NCBI GenBank assembly: GCA_963755825.1
Contig: CAVWLA010000003.1
Span: 868,001-932,000, forward strand
From: DATBQN01 sp963755825
GTDB lineage: Bacteria > Acidobacteriota > Thermoanaerobaculia > Multivoradales > UBA5704
Reading direction: 5' to 3'
DNA length: 64,000 nt
Shown: piece by piece, positions 52,467-62,000 of the stretch
Numbering within the stretch: position 1 is the stretch's first letter
Layout: every line of letters starts with the position of its first letter
Notes under the pieces: generated by a model
Database searches by the model: none
What the model saw: only the letters and a program-made list of their open reading frames with translations
Told to the model about the DNA's origin: nothing
Program-made: the position numbers and the translations under genes

Positions 52467-52711
52467 ACCGCCACCTCCTCGACCTCAACACGCTGCTCGC
52501 CTTTCTCGATCCGCCACGGGTCCCCGCAGATCCACTCGATCTGGCGGCGTCGCCGATTCACCCGGACCGGGTGCGCATCGAGCGGAGTCGTCGCTTCGCG
52601 GATGTGTACTCTGTCGTGGTCGTTGTCGCGGTACCTGGGGCTGGATGGCGAGCACGAGATGCGAGGAAAACTCGAGAGTTTCCCGGAAATCTTCGCTATC
52701 TCTCCTGCTGA
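52463..52711 (+). pseudogene. Truncated VapC-type PIN toxin
   Basis: From TTG 52463 the frame reads NRHLLDLNTLLAFLDPPRV, the first strand of a PIN-domain RNase with its first catalytic Asp. After about 25 residues the sequence loses all PIN features and ends at 52711 without the other acidic residues, where about 130 residues are expected. The break leads straight into the hairpin repeat array, which probably replaced the rest of the gene. Confidence 0.7.
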
Positions 52712-53070
52712 AAGGGCGAGAGGGGAAGAAACCTCGGACGTCTAGCCGCTTGCAGCGGCCGTCGAGGAGAAATCTCTGGCGTCTCCTCTCTGGCGACGGC
52801 CGCAGAAAGGAAAGGATCGCATGCGTCCTCTCTTGCGGCGCCTGCAGAGAGGAAAGATCGAGCATCACCTCTCTGGCTGCGGGCGTCGAGGGGAAACCGC
52901 TCAATCTTTCCGCTCGACGGCCGAGCCCCTCCCCTTGACCGAGGATCCTTCCGCTCGACGGCTGCCGCTCTCTGCATCACCGAGGATTCTTCGGCCGTAC
53001 GGCCGAGCCTCCCGCTTCACCTGACGATCAATCCGCTCATACAGCCGAGCTTTCCGCTCGACCGCCGCCG
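52690..53070. repeat. Array of ~41-bp imperfect hairpin repeats
   Basis: From about 52740 to 52905, units of 41-42 bases follow each other; for example the units starting CCTCTCTGGC at about 52788, CCTCTCTTGC at about 52828 and CCTCTCTGGC at about 52869. Each can fold (CCTCTC...GAGAGG). From about 52905 the same motif continues in inverted form as TTTCCGCTCGACGGCCGAG-like units to 53070. The region is unlike a gene and unlike CRISPR (no distinct spacers). It fills the gap between the broken toxin and the DinB gene. Confidence 0.5.
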
Positions 53071-53075
53071 CTGGG

Positions 53076-53612
53076 TCAGCCGTTCTTGGCGTTGAGGTCG
53101 TAGCCGGCGTAGTAGCCGAGGTCGATCGCCTTGCCGGCCTTGACGACGTAGGTGATCTGGCCGACGTGGTAGGAGAAGTGCTCGACGACGTGGACGAGGA
53201 TGGAGAGCGCCGACTCCTCGAAGCCCTGCACGCGGCGAATGTCGAGCAGGCTCTCGGGATCGAGCCGGTCGAGGGCGCTGTCGACGTCGGCCATCACCGC
53301 GTCGAGCCGAGCGAGGAGGTCGGCGGCGGGGAGGGGGCCGGCCTCGGCGAACTCGCGGTCGCGCACGCGGTCGTCCGGCGCGCCGCCCAAACCGGAGACG
53401 ATGTTCTGGCGCACGTTGCCGCAGAGGTGGAGGACGAGGTTGCCGACCGAGACGACCTCGGCGTTGGGGCGGTGCCAGATCTCCTCTTCGCTGAGCTCCG
53501 CCAGGCACTTGCGGATGCGCGGCATGGAGTCCTTGAAGAGGCGGCGCTTGCTCTCGGCGATGAGGGCCCGGCCGAAGTCGGCGGCGGACGGCTGGGGATG
53601 GGTCTCGGTCAT
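53076..53612 (-). CDS. DinB-family protein
   Basis: The 178-residue cytoplasmic protein has the DinB fold with NLVLHLCGNVRQNI and HVVEHFSYHVGQITYV, providing the three His residues that bind metal. DinB proteins include bacillithiol or mycothiol-type S-transferases, though most are uncharacterised. It differs from the secreted DinB protein at 36122 in lacking a signal peptide. The start ATG 53612 gives the normal length. Confidence 0.82.
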   Translation of the reverse strand: MTETHPQPSAADFGRALIAESKRRLFKDSMPRIRKCLAELSEEEIWHRPNAEVVSVGNLVLHLCGNVRQNIVSGLGGAPDDRVRDREFAEAGPLPAADLLARLDAVMADVDSALDRLDPESLLDIRRVQGFEESALSILVHVVEHFSYHVGQITYVVKAGKAIDLGYYAGYDLNAKNG

Positions 53613-53770
53613 GGCGGGCTCTCCTCGGGGTGGCGCCGGCGGTCGGATTCGGCGGCCGATATCCTATGCCACCCCCTGGTAGAATCCCCCGCTCCGGGCG
53701 AGGCGACGGCGATCCGCCGCGCCGCTCGCCGCCGCCACAGCGGTACGACCCCTCGGGAAAGGAAGACCTC

Positions 53771-55765
53771 ATGCGAACAGGTGTAGGCAGCCTCGTGGCG
53801 CTCTCGTCCCTGGCCTTCGCCGCCGCCGCCCTCGCGGCGCCGGCCGGCCCGTCGCCGCTCGTCGACCGCATCGGCGACCGCGCCTTCATCCAGGTAGAGA
53901 CGCCGTCCTTCGACAAGCTGGCGCCGCGGCAGAAGCTCCTCGCCTACCACCTGACCCAGGCGGCGATCCAGCTCGACCCCATCTTCTACGACCAGATGTC
54001 CACCTACGGGCTCACCGCCAAGCGGCTGATCTGCGGCCTCGTCGAGGACCCGGCGCGGATCCCGGCAGAGAGCCGCAAGGCGATCGTCGACTACGCCAAG
54101 CTCTTCCTCGGCAACGGCGGCAACCACAACGAGACCACCAACCAGAAGTTCGTGCCCGAGCTCTCCCCCGAGCAGTTCGCCGCCGCCGCCGAGGCGGCGC
54201 GGGCGCACGGCGCCCGCCTGGGCACCGCCGCCCAGCTGAAGGCGACCCTCGCCGAGCTCCGGCAGCCGCTCTTCGATCCCAAGTTCGAGGTCTCGATCAC
54301 CGAGAAGGACCCGCCCGCCGGGCAAGACATCCTGCAAGCCTCGAGCAACAACTACTACCAGGGCGTCAGCCTCGCCGACCTGAAGGGCTTCGTCGAGACC
54401 CATCCGCTCGACTCGCGCCTGGTCAAGAAGGACGGCAAGCTGGTCGAGGAGGTCTACCGCGCCGGCACGCCGGACGGCAAGGTGCCGGCGGGCCGCTACG
54501 CCAGGGAGCTCAAGGCGGTCAACCGCGAGCTGGCGATCGCCGCCACCTTCGCCGATCCGCAGCAGGCGAAGGTCATCCGCGCCCTCATCCGCTTCTACCA
54601 GACCGGCGACCTCAAGGACTGGCACGACTTCAACGTGCTGTGGATCGGCAACGACGCCGACGTCGACTTCGCCTCCGGCTTCATCGAGGTCTACCGCGAC
54701 GCCCGCGGCACCAAGGGCTCCTCGCAGATGGTCGTCGCGGTGGTCGACCAGGAGCTCGAGCCGCTGATGAAGAAGCTCGCCGAGAACGCCGTCTACTTCG
54801 AGCGCAAGGCGCCCTGGCTCGACAAGTACAAGAAGCTCGACGTCAAGCCGCCGGTCGGCAAAGCCATCGAGACGGTGGTGGCGAGCGGCGACTTCCGGGT
54901 GACGACGATCGGCGACAACCTCCCCAACGAGCAGGACGTGCGGGAGAAATACGGCACCAAGAGCATCCTCCTAACCTCCTCGATCGCGGCGCTCAACAAG
55001 ACCCGCGGGTCGAAGACGGCGGTCGAGTTCTGGCCCGACGCCGACGAGGGCGACCTCTACACCAAGTACGGCTCGGTCGCCGACAACCTGCACACCGCCA
55101 TGCACGAGATCATCGGCCACGGCTCCGGCAAGGTGGCGGTGCCCAACGACCCGGCGACCTATCTCCGCGAGTTCTACTCGACCCTCGAAGAGGCGCGCGC
55201 CGACCTCGTGGCGTATTGGAACATCTACGACCCCAAGCTCACCGAGCTCGGTGTCGAGAACGTCACCGAAGTCGGCCACGAGCTCTACCGGCAGCTGGCG
55301 CGCGTCGGGCTGACGACGCTCAACCACTATCCCACCGGCTCGACCGCGCAGGAGGACCACGACCGCAACCGGCTCCTCATCGTCAACTACCTGATCGAGG
55401 CCGGCGCCTTCGAGCGCGTCGAGCGCAATGGCCGCTGGTACATCCTGGTCAAGGACTACGACAAGGCCCACGAGGCGGTGGGGCGGCTGCTCGCCGAGAT
55501 CATGCGCATCAAGGGCGAGGGCGACTACGAGGCGATCAAGAGCCTGGTCGGCAAGTACGGCATCAACTTCGACCCCGCGGTGCGCGACCAGGTCGTCGCC
55601 CGCTACAAGAAGCTCGACATCCCCGCCTACTACTCGGGCGTCTACGCCGACTTGAAGCTGGTCAAGAGCGCCGACGGCAAGAGCGGCGTCGCGATCACCT
55701 ACCCGCGCGACTTCCTGCGCCAGCAGCTCGAGTTCGCGCGGCAGAACGGCACCCTGGGTTTCTAG
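53771..55765 (+). CDS. Secreted M49 (dipeptidyl-peptidase III-like) zinc peptidase
   Basis: The 664-residue product has a signal peptide and the M49 motifs: MHEIIGHGSGK (HExxGH zinc-binding form) and EEARADLVA (third ligand Glu). Residues LYRQLARVGLTTLNHY and the YYQGVSLADLKGFVE segment fit the two-lobed family fold. DPP III removes dipeptides from the N-terminus of short peptides; eukaryotic ones are cytosolic, but exported bacterial members exist. ATG 53771 has AAGGAA upstream and starts the signal peptide. Confidence 0.88.
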   Translation: MRTGVGSLVALSSLAFAAAALAAPAGPSPLVDRIGDRAFIQVETPSFDKLAPRQKLLAYHLTQAAIQLDPIFYDQMSTYGLTAKRLICGLVEDPARIPAESRKAIVDYAKLFLGNGGNHNETTNQKFVPELSPEQFAAAAEAARAHGARLGTAAQLKATLAELRQPLFDPKFEVSITEKDPPAGQDILQASSNNYYQGVSLADLKGFVETHPLDSRLVKKDGKLVEEVYRAGTPDGKVPAGRYARELKAVNRELAIAATFADPQQAKVIRALIRFYQTGDLKDWHDFNVLWIGNDADVDFASGFIEVYRDARGTKGSSQMVVAVVDQELEPLMKKLAENAVYFERKAPWLDKYKKLDVKPPVGKAIETVVASGDFRVTTIGDNLPNEQDVREKYGTKSILLTSSIAALNKTRGSKTAVEFWPDADEGDLYTKYGSVADNLHTAMHEIIGHGSGKVAVPNDPATYLREFYSTLEEARADLVAYWNIYDPKLTELGVENVTEVGHELYRQLARVGLTTLNHYPTGSTAQEDHDRNRLLIVNYLIEAGAFERVERNGRWYILVKDYDKAHEAVGRLLAEIMRIKGEGDYEAIKSLVGKYGINFDPAVRDQVVARYKKLDIPAYYSGVYADLKLVKSADGKSGVAITYPRDFLRQQLEFARQNGTLGF

Positions 55766-55844
55766 AAGAAGGTCGCCTTCAAGGGCTCACCGGGGAGAGG
55801 CCGGGCCAGCCGGCCCCTCCCCCACCGCAAGCGAGGTATCCCCC

Positions 55845-56036
55845 ATGTCCGGACGAGGATCGACAGGCAACGTCATCGCCGCACTCGCCAGCTTCTTCAT
55901 CCCCGGCCTCGGCCAAGTTCTCCAGGGCCGCGTCCTCGCCGGCCTCTTCCACTTCCTCGTCGCCGCCGTCCTCTGGTTCTTCTTCCTCGGCTGGCTCGCC
56001 CACCTCTGGTCGGCGATCGACGCGGCGCGGTACTAG
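55845..56036 (+). CDS. Small two-helix membrane protein
   Basis: The 63-residue protein has two hydrophobic stretches: ASFFIPGLGQVLQGR and LVAAVLWFFFLGWLAHLW. The sequence FIPGLGQVLQGR resembles TM2/DUF5683-type proteins (FPGxGQ...G). It lies 79 bases after the M49 peptidase. Function unknown. Confidence 0.7.
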   Translation: MSGRGSTGNVIAALASFFIPGLGQVLQGRVLAGLFHFLVAAVLWFFFLGWLAHLWSAIDAARY

Positions 56037-56152
56037 AGAGTTAATCAAGTCTCTCCTCCTACCCGCGGGCGGGAATAAGCGCTCTCCGGCGCGGTCTAGC
56101 AGGTGACGGCGGACGGCGGGTGCCGCTCCGGCCGATCACAAAGGAGAGACCC

Positions 56153-56530
56153 ATGAATCGTCAGAGCCCTTCCCGCGCTCGCCGCAGCGCCCTGCCGTTC
56201 CTCGCCCTCGCCGCACTGCTCACCCTCGCCGGCGGCCTCGCTCTGCGCGCCGAGGAGAAGGCGAGCATCACCATCCTCTCGCCGCAGGACGGCGCCCAGC
56301 TCGACGCCGGCGAGGTCTATCCCCTGAAGTATGCGGTGGTGCCGGGGCCGGGCGGCGACCACTTCCACGTCTGGGTCGACAGCGAGCGCGGACCCGGCGT
56401 GCACGACCGAGAGGGCACCTATCAGCTCCCCAAGATGACGCCCGGCGAGCACACCATCACGATCAAGGTCGTCGACAAGGGGCACGTCCCCACCGGCCCC
56501 ACGAAGTCGATCAAGGTGCGGGCTCGGTAG
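56153..56530 (+). CDS. Secreted small beta-sandwich protein (DUF4399-like)
   Basis: The 125-residue product has a signal peptide (cleavage near ALRAEE) and an Ig-like domain with ITILSPQDGAQLDAGEVYPL, GDHFHVWVD and MTPGEHTITIKVVDKGH, like small periplasmic domains that bind metal or protein partners. AAAGGAGAG precedes the ATG. It is followed six bases later by a membrane protein gene, so they are probably co-expressed. Confidence 0.6.
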   Translation: MNRQSPSRARRSALPFLALAALLTLAGGLALRAEEKASITILSPQDGAQLDAGEVYPLKYAVVPGPGGDHFHVWVDSERGPGVHDREGTYQLPKMTPGEHTITIKVVDKGHVPTGPTKSIKVRAR

Positions 56531-56536
56531 ACGCCG

Positions 56537-56947
56537 GTGACCGACCTCGTCTACGCGCTCGTCCAGCTCGTCCACAACCTCGGGGCCGTCGCCGTCGTCG
56601 GCGGCCCCGCCGCCGCCCTGGCGCTCGACCTCCCCGCCGCGGCGCGGCGGCGGGTGGCGTTGGCGGTCCTCCTCGCCTGGCTCGCCCAGGCGCTGACCGG
56701 CGCCGGCTTCGCCCTCGCCAGCTGGCGTCTCAAGGGGGCGCTCCCGGAGATCGCCGGCATCGCGCTCGCGGCCCTCGTGGTCAAGCTCGCCGCGACCGCG
56801 ATCGGGGTGCCGCTCGGCGCCCTCCTGGCGCGCCGGCGGCGGCCGGCCCCCGCGGCGCCGCGCTGGGAGCGGCCGGCGTGGGCGGCGAGCCTCGCCATCG
56901 CCGTCGCCGCAGTCTCCGCCGCGGCCTTCCTCCGCTGGTATCTCTGA
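56537..56947 (+). CDS. Four-helix integral membrane protein
   Basis: From GTG 56537 the 136-residue protein consists of about four hydrophobic helices (about 5-28, 40-60, 70-95 and 112-134) joined by short Arg-rich loops, with the second having GAGFALASWRLKG. It is six bases from the preceding gene. Copper-resistance-like CopD proteins show similar hydropathy, but no His ligands are seen; family uncertain. Confidence 0.65.
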   Translation: MTDLVYALVQLVHNLGAVAVVGGPAAALALDLPAAARRRVALAVLLAWLAQALTGAGFALASWRLKGALPEIAGIALAALVVKLAATAIGVPLGALLARRRRPAPAAPRWERPAWAASLAIAVAAVSAAAFLRWYL

Positions 56948-56961
56948 GCGCGGAGACGGCG

Positions 56962-57600
56962 ATGCGCGGCAGCGATACGATGGCCGATGACCTGACTGCC
57001 CTGACTGCCCTGACCGCGCACGCCGTCCCTCCGAGCATGCTGAGAGCCATCGATCACGGCGAGAGCCAGCGCGCCAGGCTGCGGCGCTTCGAGGCGGCCG
57101 TCATGCCCCACCTCGACGCCGCCCACGACCTGGCGCGCTGGCTGACCAAGGGCGACCGCGACGCCGAGGACGTGGTGCAGACGGCCTTCCTCCGCGCCCT
57201 GCAGTTCTTCGACGGCTTCCACGGCGACAACGCCCGCCCCTGGCTGCTCGCCATCGTCCGCAACACCTTCTACAGCTGGCTGCAGAAGAACCGCGCCCAG
57301 GAGCTGGCGACGCCGTTCGACGAGGAGGTCCACGGCGACGCCGGCCGCGACGCCGGCCGCGATCCGGAGATCGATCTCCTCCTCCGCGCCGACCGCCACC
57401 TTTTGCGCCAGGCGCTCGAGGCGCTCCCCGTCGCCTACCGCGAGGCGATCGTCCTGCGCGAGCTCGAGGGGCTGTCGTACAAGGAAATCGCCGAGATCGC
57501 CGGCATCCCGATCGGCACCGTGATGTCGCGCCTGGCGCGCGCCCGCCGGCACCTCGAGGACTTCGTCACCACCTACGGCAGCAGGGGGAACCCGCGATGA
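56962..57600 (+). CDS. ECF-type RNA polymerase sigma factor
   Basis: The 212-residue protein has sigma region 2 (HDLARWLTKGDRDAEDVVQTAFLRAL, WLLAIVRNTFYSWL) and region 4 (LPVAYREAIVLRELEGLSYKEIAEIAGIPIGTVMSRLARARR), the usual two-domain ECF form. GGAG lies six bases before ATG 56962. Its stop overlaps the anti-sigma gene by four bases (ATGA), which fits co-expression and control by that partner. Confidence 0.95.
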   Translation: MRGSDTMADDLTALTALTAHAVPPSMLRAIDHGESQRARLRRFEAAVMPHLDAAHDLARWLTKGDRDAEDVVQTAFLRALQFFDGFHGDNARPWLLAIVRNTFYSWLQKNRAQELATPFDEEVHGDAGRDAGRDPEIDLLLRADRHLLRQALEALPVAYREAIVLRELEGLSYKEIAEIAGIPIGTVMSRLARARRHLEDFVTTYGSRGNPR

Positions 57601-58445
57601 TCTGTGCGACGACGGATGCCGAGCGCCTCGGCGCCTACCTCGACGGCGAGCTCGATCTCACCAGCTCGCTCGACCTCGAGCGCCACCTCGCCGAGTGCGC
57701 CGAGTGCGCGCGGGCGCTCGCCACCCAGCGCGCCCTGAAGTCGGCGCTCGGCGCCGCCGATCTCCGCTACCCGGCGACCACGGCGGAGCGCGAGCGCCTG
57801 CGGCAGAGCCTCCGCCGCGCCGCGCCGGCCATGCTCGCCGAGCGCCAAGCCGAAGGGAGCGAGCAGAGCGGGCGTAGGGTTCGCAGCCTTCGCGGCGGGC
57901 GCGACAATGCGCCCTGGCGGGCCCTCGCCAGCATCGCCGCGCTCCTCGCCGTCGCCGTCGTCTCGTGGAGCGTCGGGAGGTTCGGCGCCGGCGGGCCCGG
58001 CGGAGCGCCGGCGGCGCCGGCGATGGCCGACGAGGTCGTCGCCAGCCACGTCCGCTCGCTCCTCGCCGGCCACCCCTCGGACGTGGTGTCGACCGACCGC
58101 CACACCGTCAAGCCCTGGTTCGACGGCCGGCTCGACTACGCCCCGGAGGTCGTCGACCTCGCCGCCGCCGGCTACCCGCTCGCCGGCGGCCGGCTCGACT
58201 ACTTGGGCGGCCGGCCGGTCGCCGCGCTGGTCTACCGCGCCGGCGCCCACCTCATCAATGTCTTCACCTGGCCGGTCGCCGCCGCCGGCGCCGAGCCGCC
58301 GGCGGAGAGCGTCCGCCGCGGCTACCGCGTCGTCCACTGGACGGCAGGGTCGATGACCTTCTGGGCGGTCTCCGACGCCGCCCCCGGCACCCTCCACGAC
58401 TTTGCCGACCGCCTCTCCCGCGCCACCGGCAGGACCGCGCCGTAA
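57597..58445 (+). CDS. Zinc-binding anti-sigma factor, membrane-anchored
   Basis: The 282-residue protein starts with a zinc-binding anti-sigma domain (LGAYLDGELDLTSSLDLERH and HLAECAECARAL, the HxxxCxxC motif), an Arg-rich linker, one membrane helix (about 108-125), and a periplasmic domain with ILAGHPSDVVSTDRHTVKPWF-like sequence. It should hold the ECF sigma factor at the membrane until a signal arrives. Directly overlaps the sigma gene. Confidence 0.9.
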   Translation: MICATTDAERLGAYLDGELDLTSSLDLERHLAECAECARALATQRALKSALGAADLRYPATTAERERLRQSLRRAAPAMLAERQAEGSEQSGRRVRSLRGGRDNAPWRALASIAALLAVAVVSWSVGRFGAGGPGGAPAAPAMADEVVASHVRSLLAGHPSDVVSTDRHTVKPWFDGRLDYAPEVVDLAAAGYPLAGGRLDYLGGRPVAALVYRAGAHLINVFTWPVAAAGAEPPAESVRRGYRVVHWTAGSMTFWAVSDAAPGTLHDFADRLSRATGRTAP

Positions 58446-58457
58446 GATCCCCCCACC

Positions 58458-58979
58458 ATGATCCGCATCGATCCGACCATGCTCCGCATGGGGCCCCTCG
58501 CGGCCGCCGACTGGCCGGGCGTCCGCGCCATCTATCTCGAGGGAGTCGCCGGGCGCACCGCCACCTTCGAGACGGCGGCGCCACGCTGGGAGGAGTGGGA
58601 CGCCGGGCACCTGCCGGCGCCGCGGCTCGTCGCCCGCCGGGGGGAGCAGATGGTCGGCTGGGCGGCCCTCTCGCCGATCTCCCGCCGCGCCGTCTATGCC
58701 GGCGTCGCCGAGGTGAGCCTCTACGTCGCCGCCGCGGCGCAGCGCACCGGCGTCGGCCGTGCCCTCCTGGCCGAGCTGGTGCCGCGCTCCGAGGCCGCCG
58801 GCCTGTGGACGCTCCAGGCGAGCATCATGGCGGTCAACCTCGGGAGCCTGCGGCTCTTCGCCGCCGCCGGCTTCCGCGAGGTCGGCCGCCGCGAGCGCCT
58901 CGGCCGCGCCGCTCTGGCGGACGCGCCGTGGCAGGACGTCGTCCTCTTCGAGCGGCGGAGCCGGGTCGTCGGGCAGTAG
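58458..58979 (+). CDS. GNAT acetyltransferase (phosphinothricin-type)
   Basis: The 173-residue protein has GNAT motif A in AEVSLYVAAAAQRTGVGRAL and a NLGSLRLFAAAGFREVGR motif B. The start (AIYLEGVAGRTATFETAAP and WEEWDAGHLP) is typical of phosphinothricin/methionine-sulfone acetyltransferases (PAT family), which N-acetylate amino-acid analogues. It lies 12 bases after the anti-sigma gene. The actual substrate cannot be read from sequence. Confidence 0.85.
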   Translation: MIRIDPTMLRMGPLAAADWPGVRAIYLEGVAGRTATFETAAPRWEEWDAGHLPAPRLVARRGEQMVGWAALSPISRRAVYAGVAEVSLYVAAAAQRTGVGRALLAELVPRSEAAGLWTLQASIMAVNLGSLRLFAAAGFREVGRRERLGRAALADAPWQDVVLFERRSRVVGQ

Positions 58980-59069
58980 GCGGCCGGCGCTCCGCGGGCC
59001 GGCCTCGGCCGCCGCAGTCGGATCGCTCGGATCGCGCGGCTCGCGGATCGCGCAGACCGGCGGCCGACC

Positions 59070-62000
59070 TCACTCCGCCGCGCCGGCTCCCTCGTCGCGC
59101 GGCTCCAAACCGAGCGGACGCACCTCCCGCGCCTCGATCTCCCGCCAGCGGGCGAGGAGCGCGGTGAGGCTGTCGTCGAGCCGCCGCCAGGCGGCGCGGG
59201 CCTGGGTGGTGGGCGCGGCGTCGGCGCCCTCGACGATCTCGTAGAGGTGGGCCAGGTCGCCGTTGAGACGCGAGAGGTCGGTGCCGCGGATGTGGCCGGA
59301 GCCAGCCGCGACGCGCTCGCCGCCGCCCTCGGCGAGGGCGGCGAGGTGCTGATCGAGGGCGGCGGCGGCCCCCTCTCTCTCCTTGGCAGGCAGCTTCGCG
59401 AGGTGCTCGCGGACGGCCTCGACCCGGTGCAGCGCCGCGGCGTCGCGGCCGAGGGCGTCGACGATGCGGCGGGCGAGGTCGAGCTGCTCGGCGAGGCGCT
59501 CGGGGGCGACCGGCAGGCGCGGGTCCATGCGCACGGTGAGCGGCTGCACCAGCGTCTCGCCGCCGGCGGTGAGCCTCACCTGGTACTCGCCCGGCAGCAC
59601 GAAGGGGCCGAGCGGCTCGGCCGGCGTGTCGTGCTCGATCGCGGCGATCGGATACTCGTGATCGAGCGCCTGCGGCGGCGGGTAGCGCAGGTCCCAGACG
59701 AAGCGGTGGACGCCTGGCTCGGCGGCGAGCAGCTGCGGCGGCCGCACCCAGTAGGTGGGCACGGCGAGCGCCATGGGATCGACCGGCGCCGGCCGGTCGG
59801 TGCTCGCGAAGCGCCGCACCAGCTTCCCCGCCGCGTCGACGATCTCTAGCCGCACCGCGCCCCCCGATCCCGAACCGGCGCCGGCGCCGTGCAGCGCGAA
59901 GTCGATCACCGCGCCGTCCGGCGGGTTCTGCCCCGCCGGCTCCTCGGGCGGCAGCGGCGTGTCGGTGTTGAGATCGCGCCGCAGACGGTAGGCGACCGGC
60001 GGCTTGAAGAGGTGCGCCGGGGCGCCGGCGGCCGCGGCGTCGAGCTGGCGCAGCGGCGCGATGTCGTCGAGGAGCCAGAAGGAGCGGCCGTGGGTGCCGA
60101 CGACGAGGTCGTCGCCATGGACGACGAGGTCGCGCACCGAGGAAGGCGGCAGGTTGAGGCGGAGGGACTGCCAGTCGTCGCCGTCGTTCCAGGAGACGTA
60201 GACGCCGCGCTCGGTGCCGGCGTAGAGCAGGCCGCGGCGCAGCGGGTCCTCGCGCACGGCGTTGACCACCTCGGCGGCCGGGATGCCGCGCACCACCTCG
60301 CTCCAGGTGGCGCCGAAGTCGCGGGTGCGGTAGATGTGCGGCCTGAGGTCGTCGAGGCGGAAGCGGTTGACCGCGGCGTAAGCGGTGCCGGCGTCGAAGT
60401 GCCCCGCCTCGAGGATCGACACCTTGCTCCACGGGGTGAGCGCCGGCGGCGTCACCTCCCGCCAGTGCAGGCCGCCGTCGCGGGTGAGGTGGATCAGCCC
60501 GTCGTCGGTCCCCGCCCAGATCAGACCCTTGTCGCGCGGCGACGGGGCGACGGCGTAGATGACCCCGCGGTGGTTGCCGTGCTCGGGATCGCCGGCGGCA
60601 AAGGCGCCGAGGACGGCGGGGACGCCGGGGTGCTGGCGCGTCAGGTCGGGGCTCAGCCGCCGCCAGGAGCGCCCGCCGTCGGTGGTGGCGAAGAGGACGC
60701 TGGCGCCGAAGTAGAGGACGTGCGGATCGGCGGGCGAGAAGACCAGCGGCAGCGTCCGCACGTAGCGTACGTCGCCCGTGCGCACCGCCTCGGGCGAGAC
60801 GTCCTGCACCTGACCGGTCTGCCAGTCGAAGCGCTCGATCTTGCCGCCGAAGACGAGGTTCGGATGCAGCGGATCGGGCGCGATGTAGCCGTACTCCTCG
60901 GCGCCCACCGGGTGCCAGTCGCGGAAGTTGATGGCGCCGTCGTTGCCGCGGCTGGCGATGCCGACGGAGCCGCTCTCCTGCTGGCCGCCGTAGACCCAGT
61001 AGGGGAAGCGGTCGTCGGTCGCCACGTGGTAGAGCTGCGCCGTCGGCTGGTTGTACCAGGAGCTCCAGGTCGCGCCGCCGTTAAGCGAGACGGTCGCCCC
61101 CTGGTCGCTCCCCAGCAGCAGGATCTCGGGGTTCGTCGGATCGATCCACAGGCGGTGATAGTCGTCGCCCCCCGGCGCTCCCTTGATCGCCTTCCAGCTC
61201 TCGCCGCCGTTCTCCGAGCGGTAGGTCGAGGTGTTGCAAACGTAGACGACCTCGGGGTTCCGCGGATCGACCTCGACCTCGGCGAAGTCGCCGCCGCGCC
61301 CGGAGATGCGCTCCTCGTGGTTGATCCGCCGCCAGGTGGCGCCGGCGTCGTCGGAGCGGTAGAGGCCGCCGTGGGCGGCATCGGCGTCGACCTGGGCGTA
61401 GAGCCGCGCCGGCTCGCTGGGGGCGATGGCGATGCCGATGCGGCCGAGGCCCTGGGCGAAGGTCGGTAGGCCGCCCTCGAGCCGCTTCCAGGTGGTGCCG
61501 CCGTCGGTCGACTTGAAGAGGCCGCTCCCCGGTCCGTTGAACGAGGCGCCGACCTCCCAGGGCGCCTGGCGCGCCGCCCAGAGGGCGGCGTAGAGCGTCC
61601 GCGGGTCGCGCGGATCGATCGCCAGGTCGATGGCGCCGGTGTCGTCGTCCTTGCCGAGGACCTTCTCCCAGCGGCCGCCGCCGTCGGTCGAACGGTAGAC
61701 GCCGCGCTCGGCGTTGGGCCCGTAGGGGTGGCCGAGGACGGCGGCGTAGACACGGTCGGCGTCGTGCGGATCGACCCGCACGACGGGGATCTGCTGACCG
61801 TCGGCGAGGCCCAGGTGCCGCCAGGTGCGGCCGCCGTCCGCCGAGCGGTAGATGCCGTCGCCGACCGAGAGGTCGGGACGCTGCAGCCCCTCGCCGCTCC
61901 CCACGTAGAGGACCTGATGATCCGACGGCGCCACGGCGATCGCCCCGATCGACTGCGTCGGCTGGTCGTCGAAGATCGGCTTCCAGGTGCGGCCGGCGTC

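Noticed and set aside
52463..52711. Functional VapC toxin
   Set aside because: Only the first strand with one Asp is present; the remaining catalytic residues and about 100 residues are missing.
52690..53070. CRISPR array
   Set aside because: The units differ from each other along their whole length, have no unique spacers and invert halfway; no cas genes are nearby.
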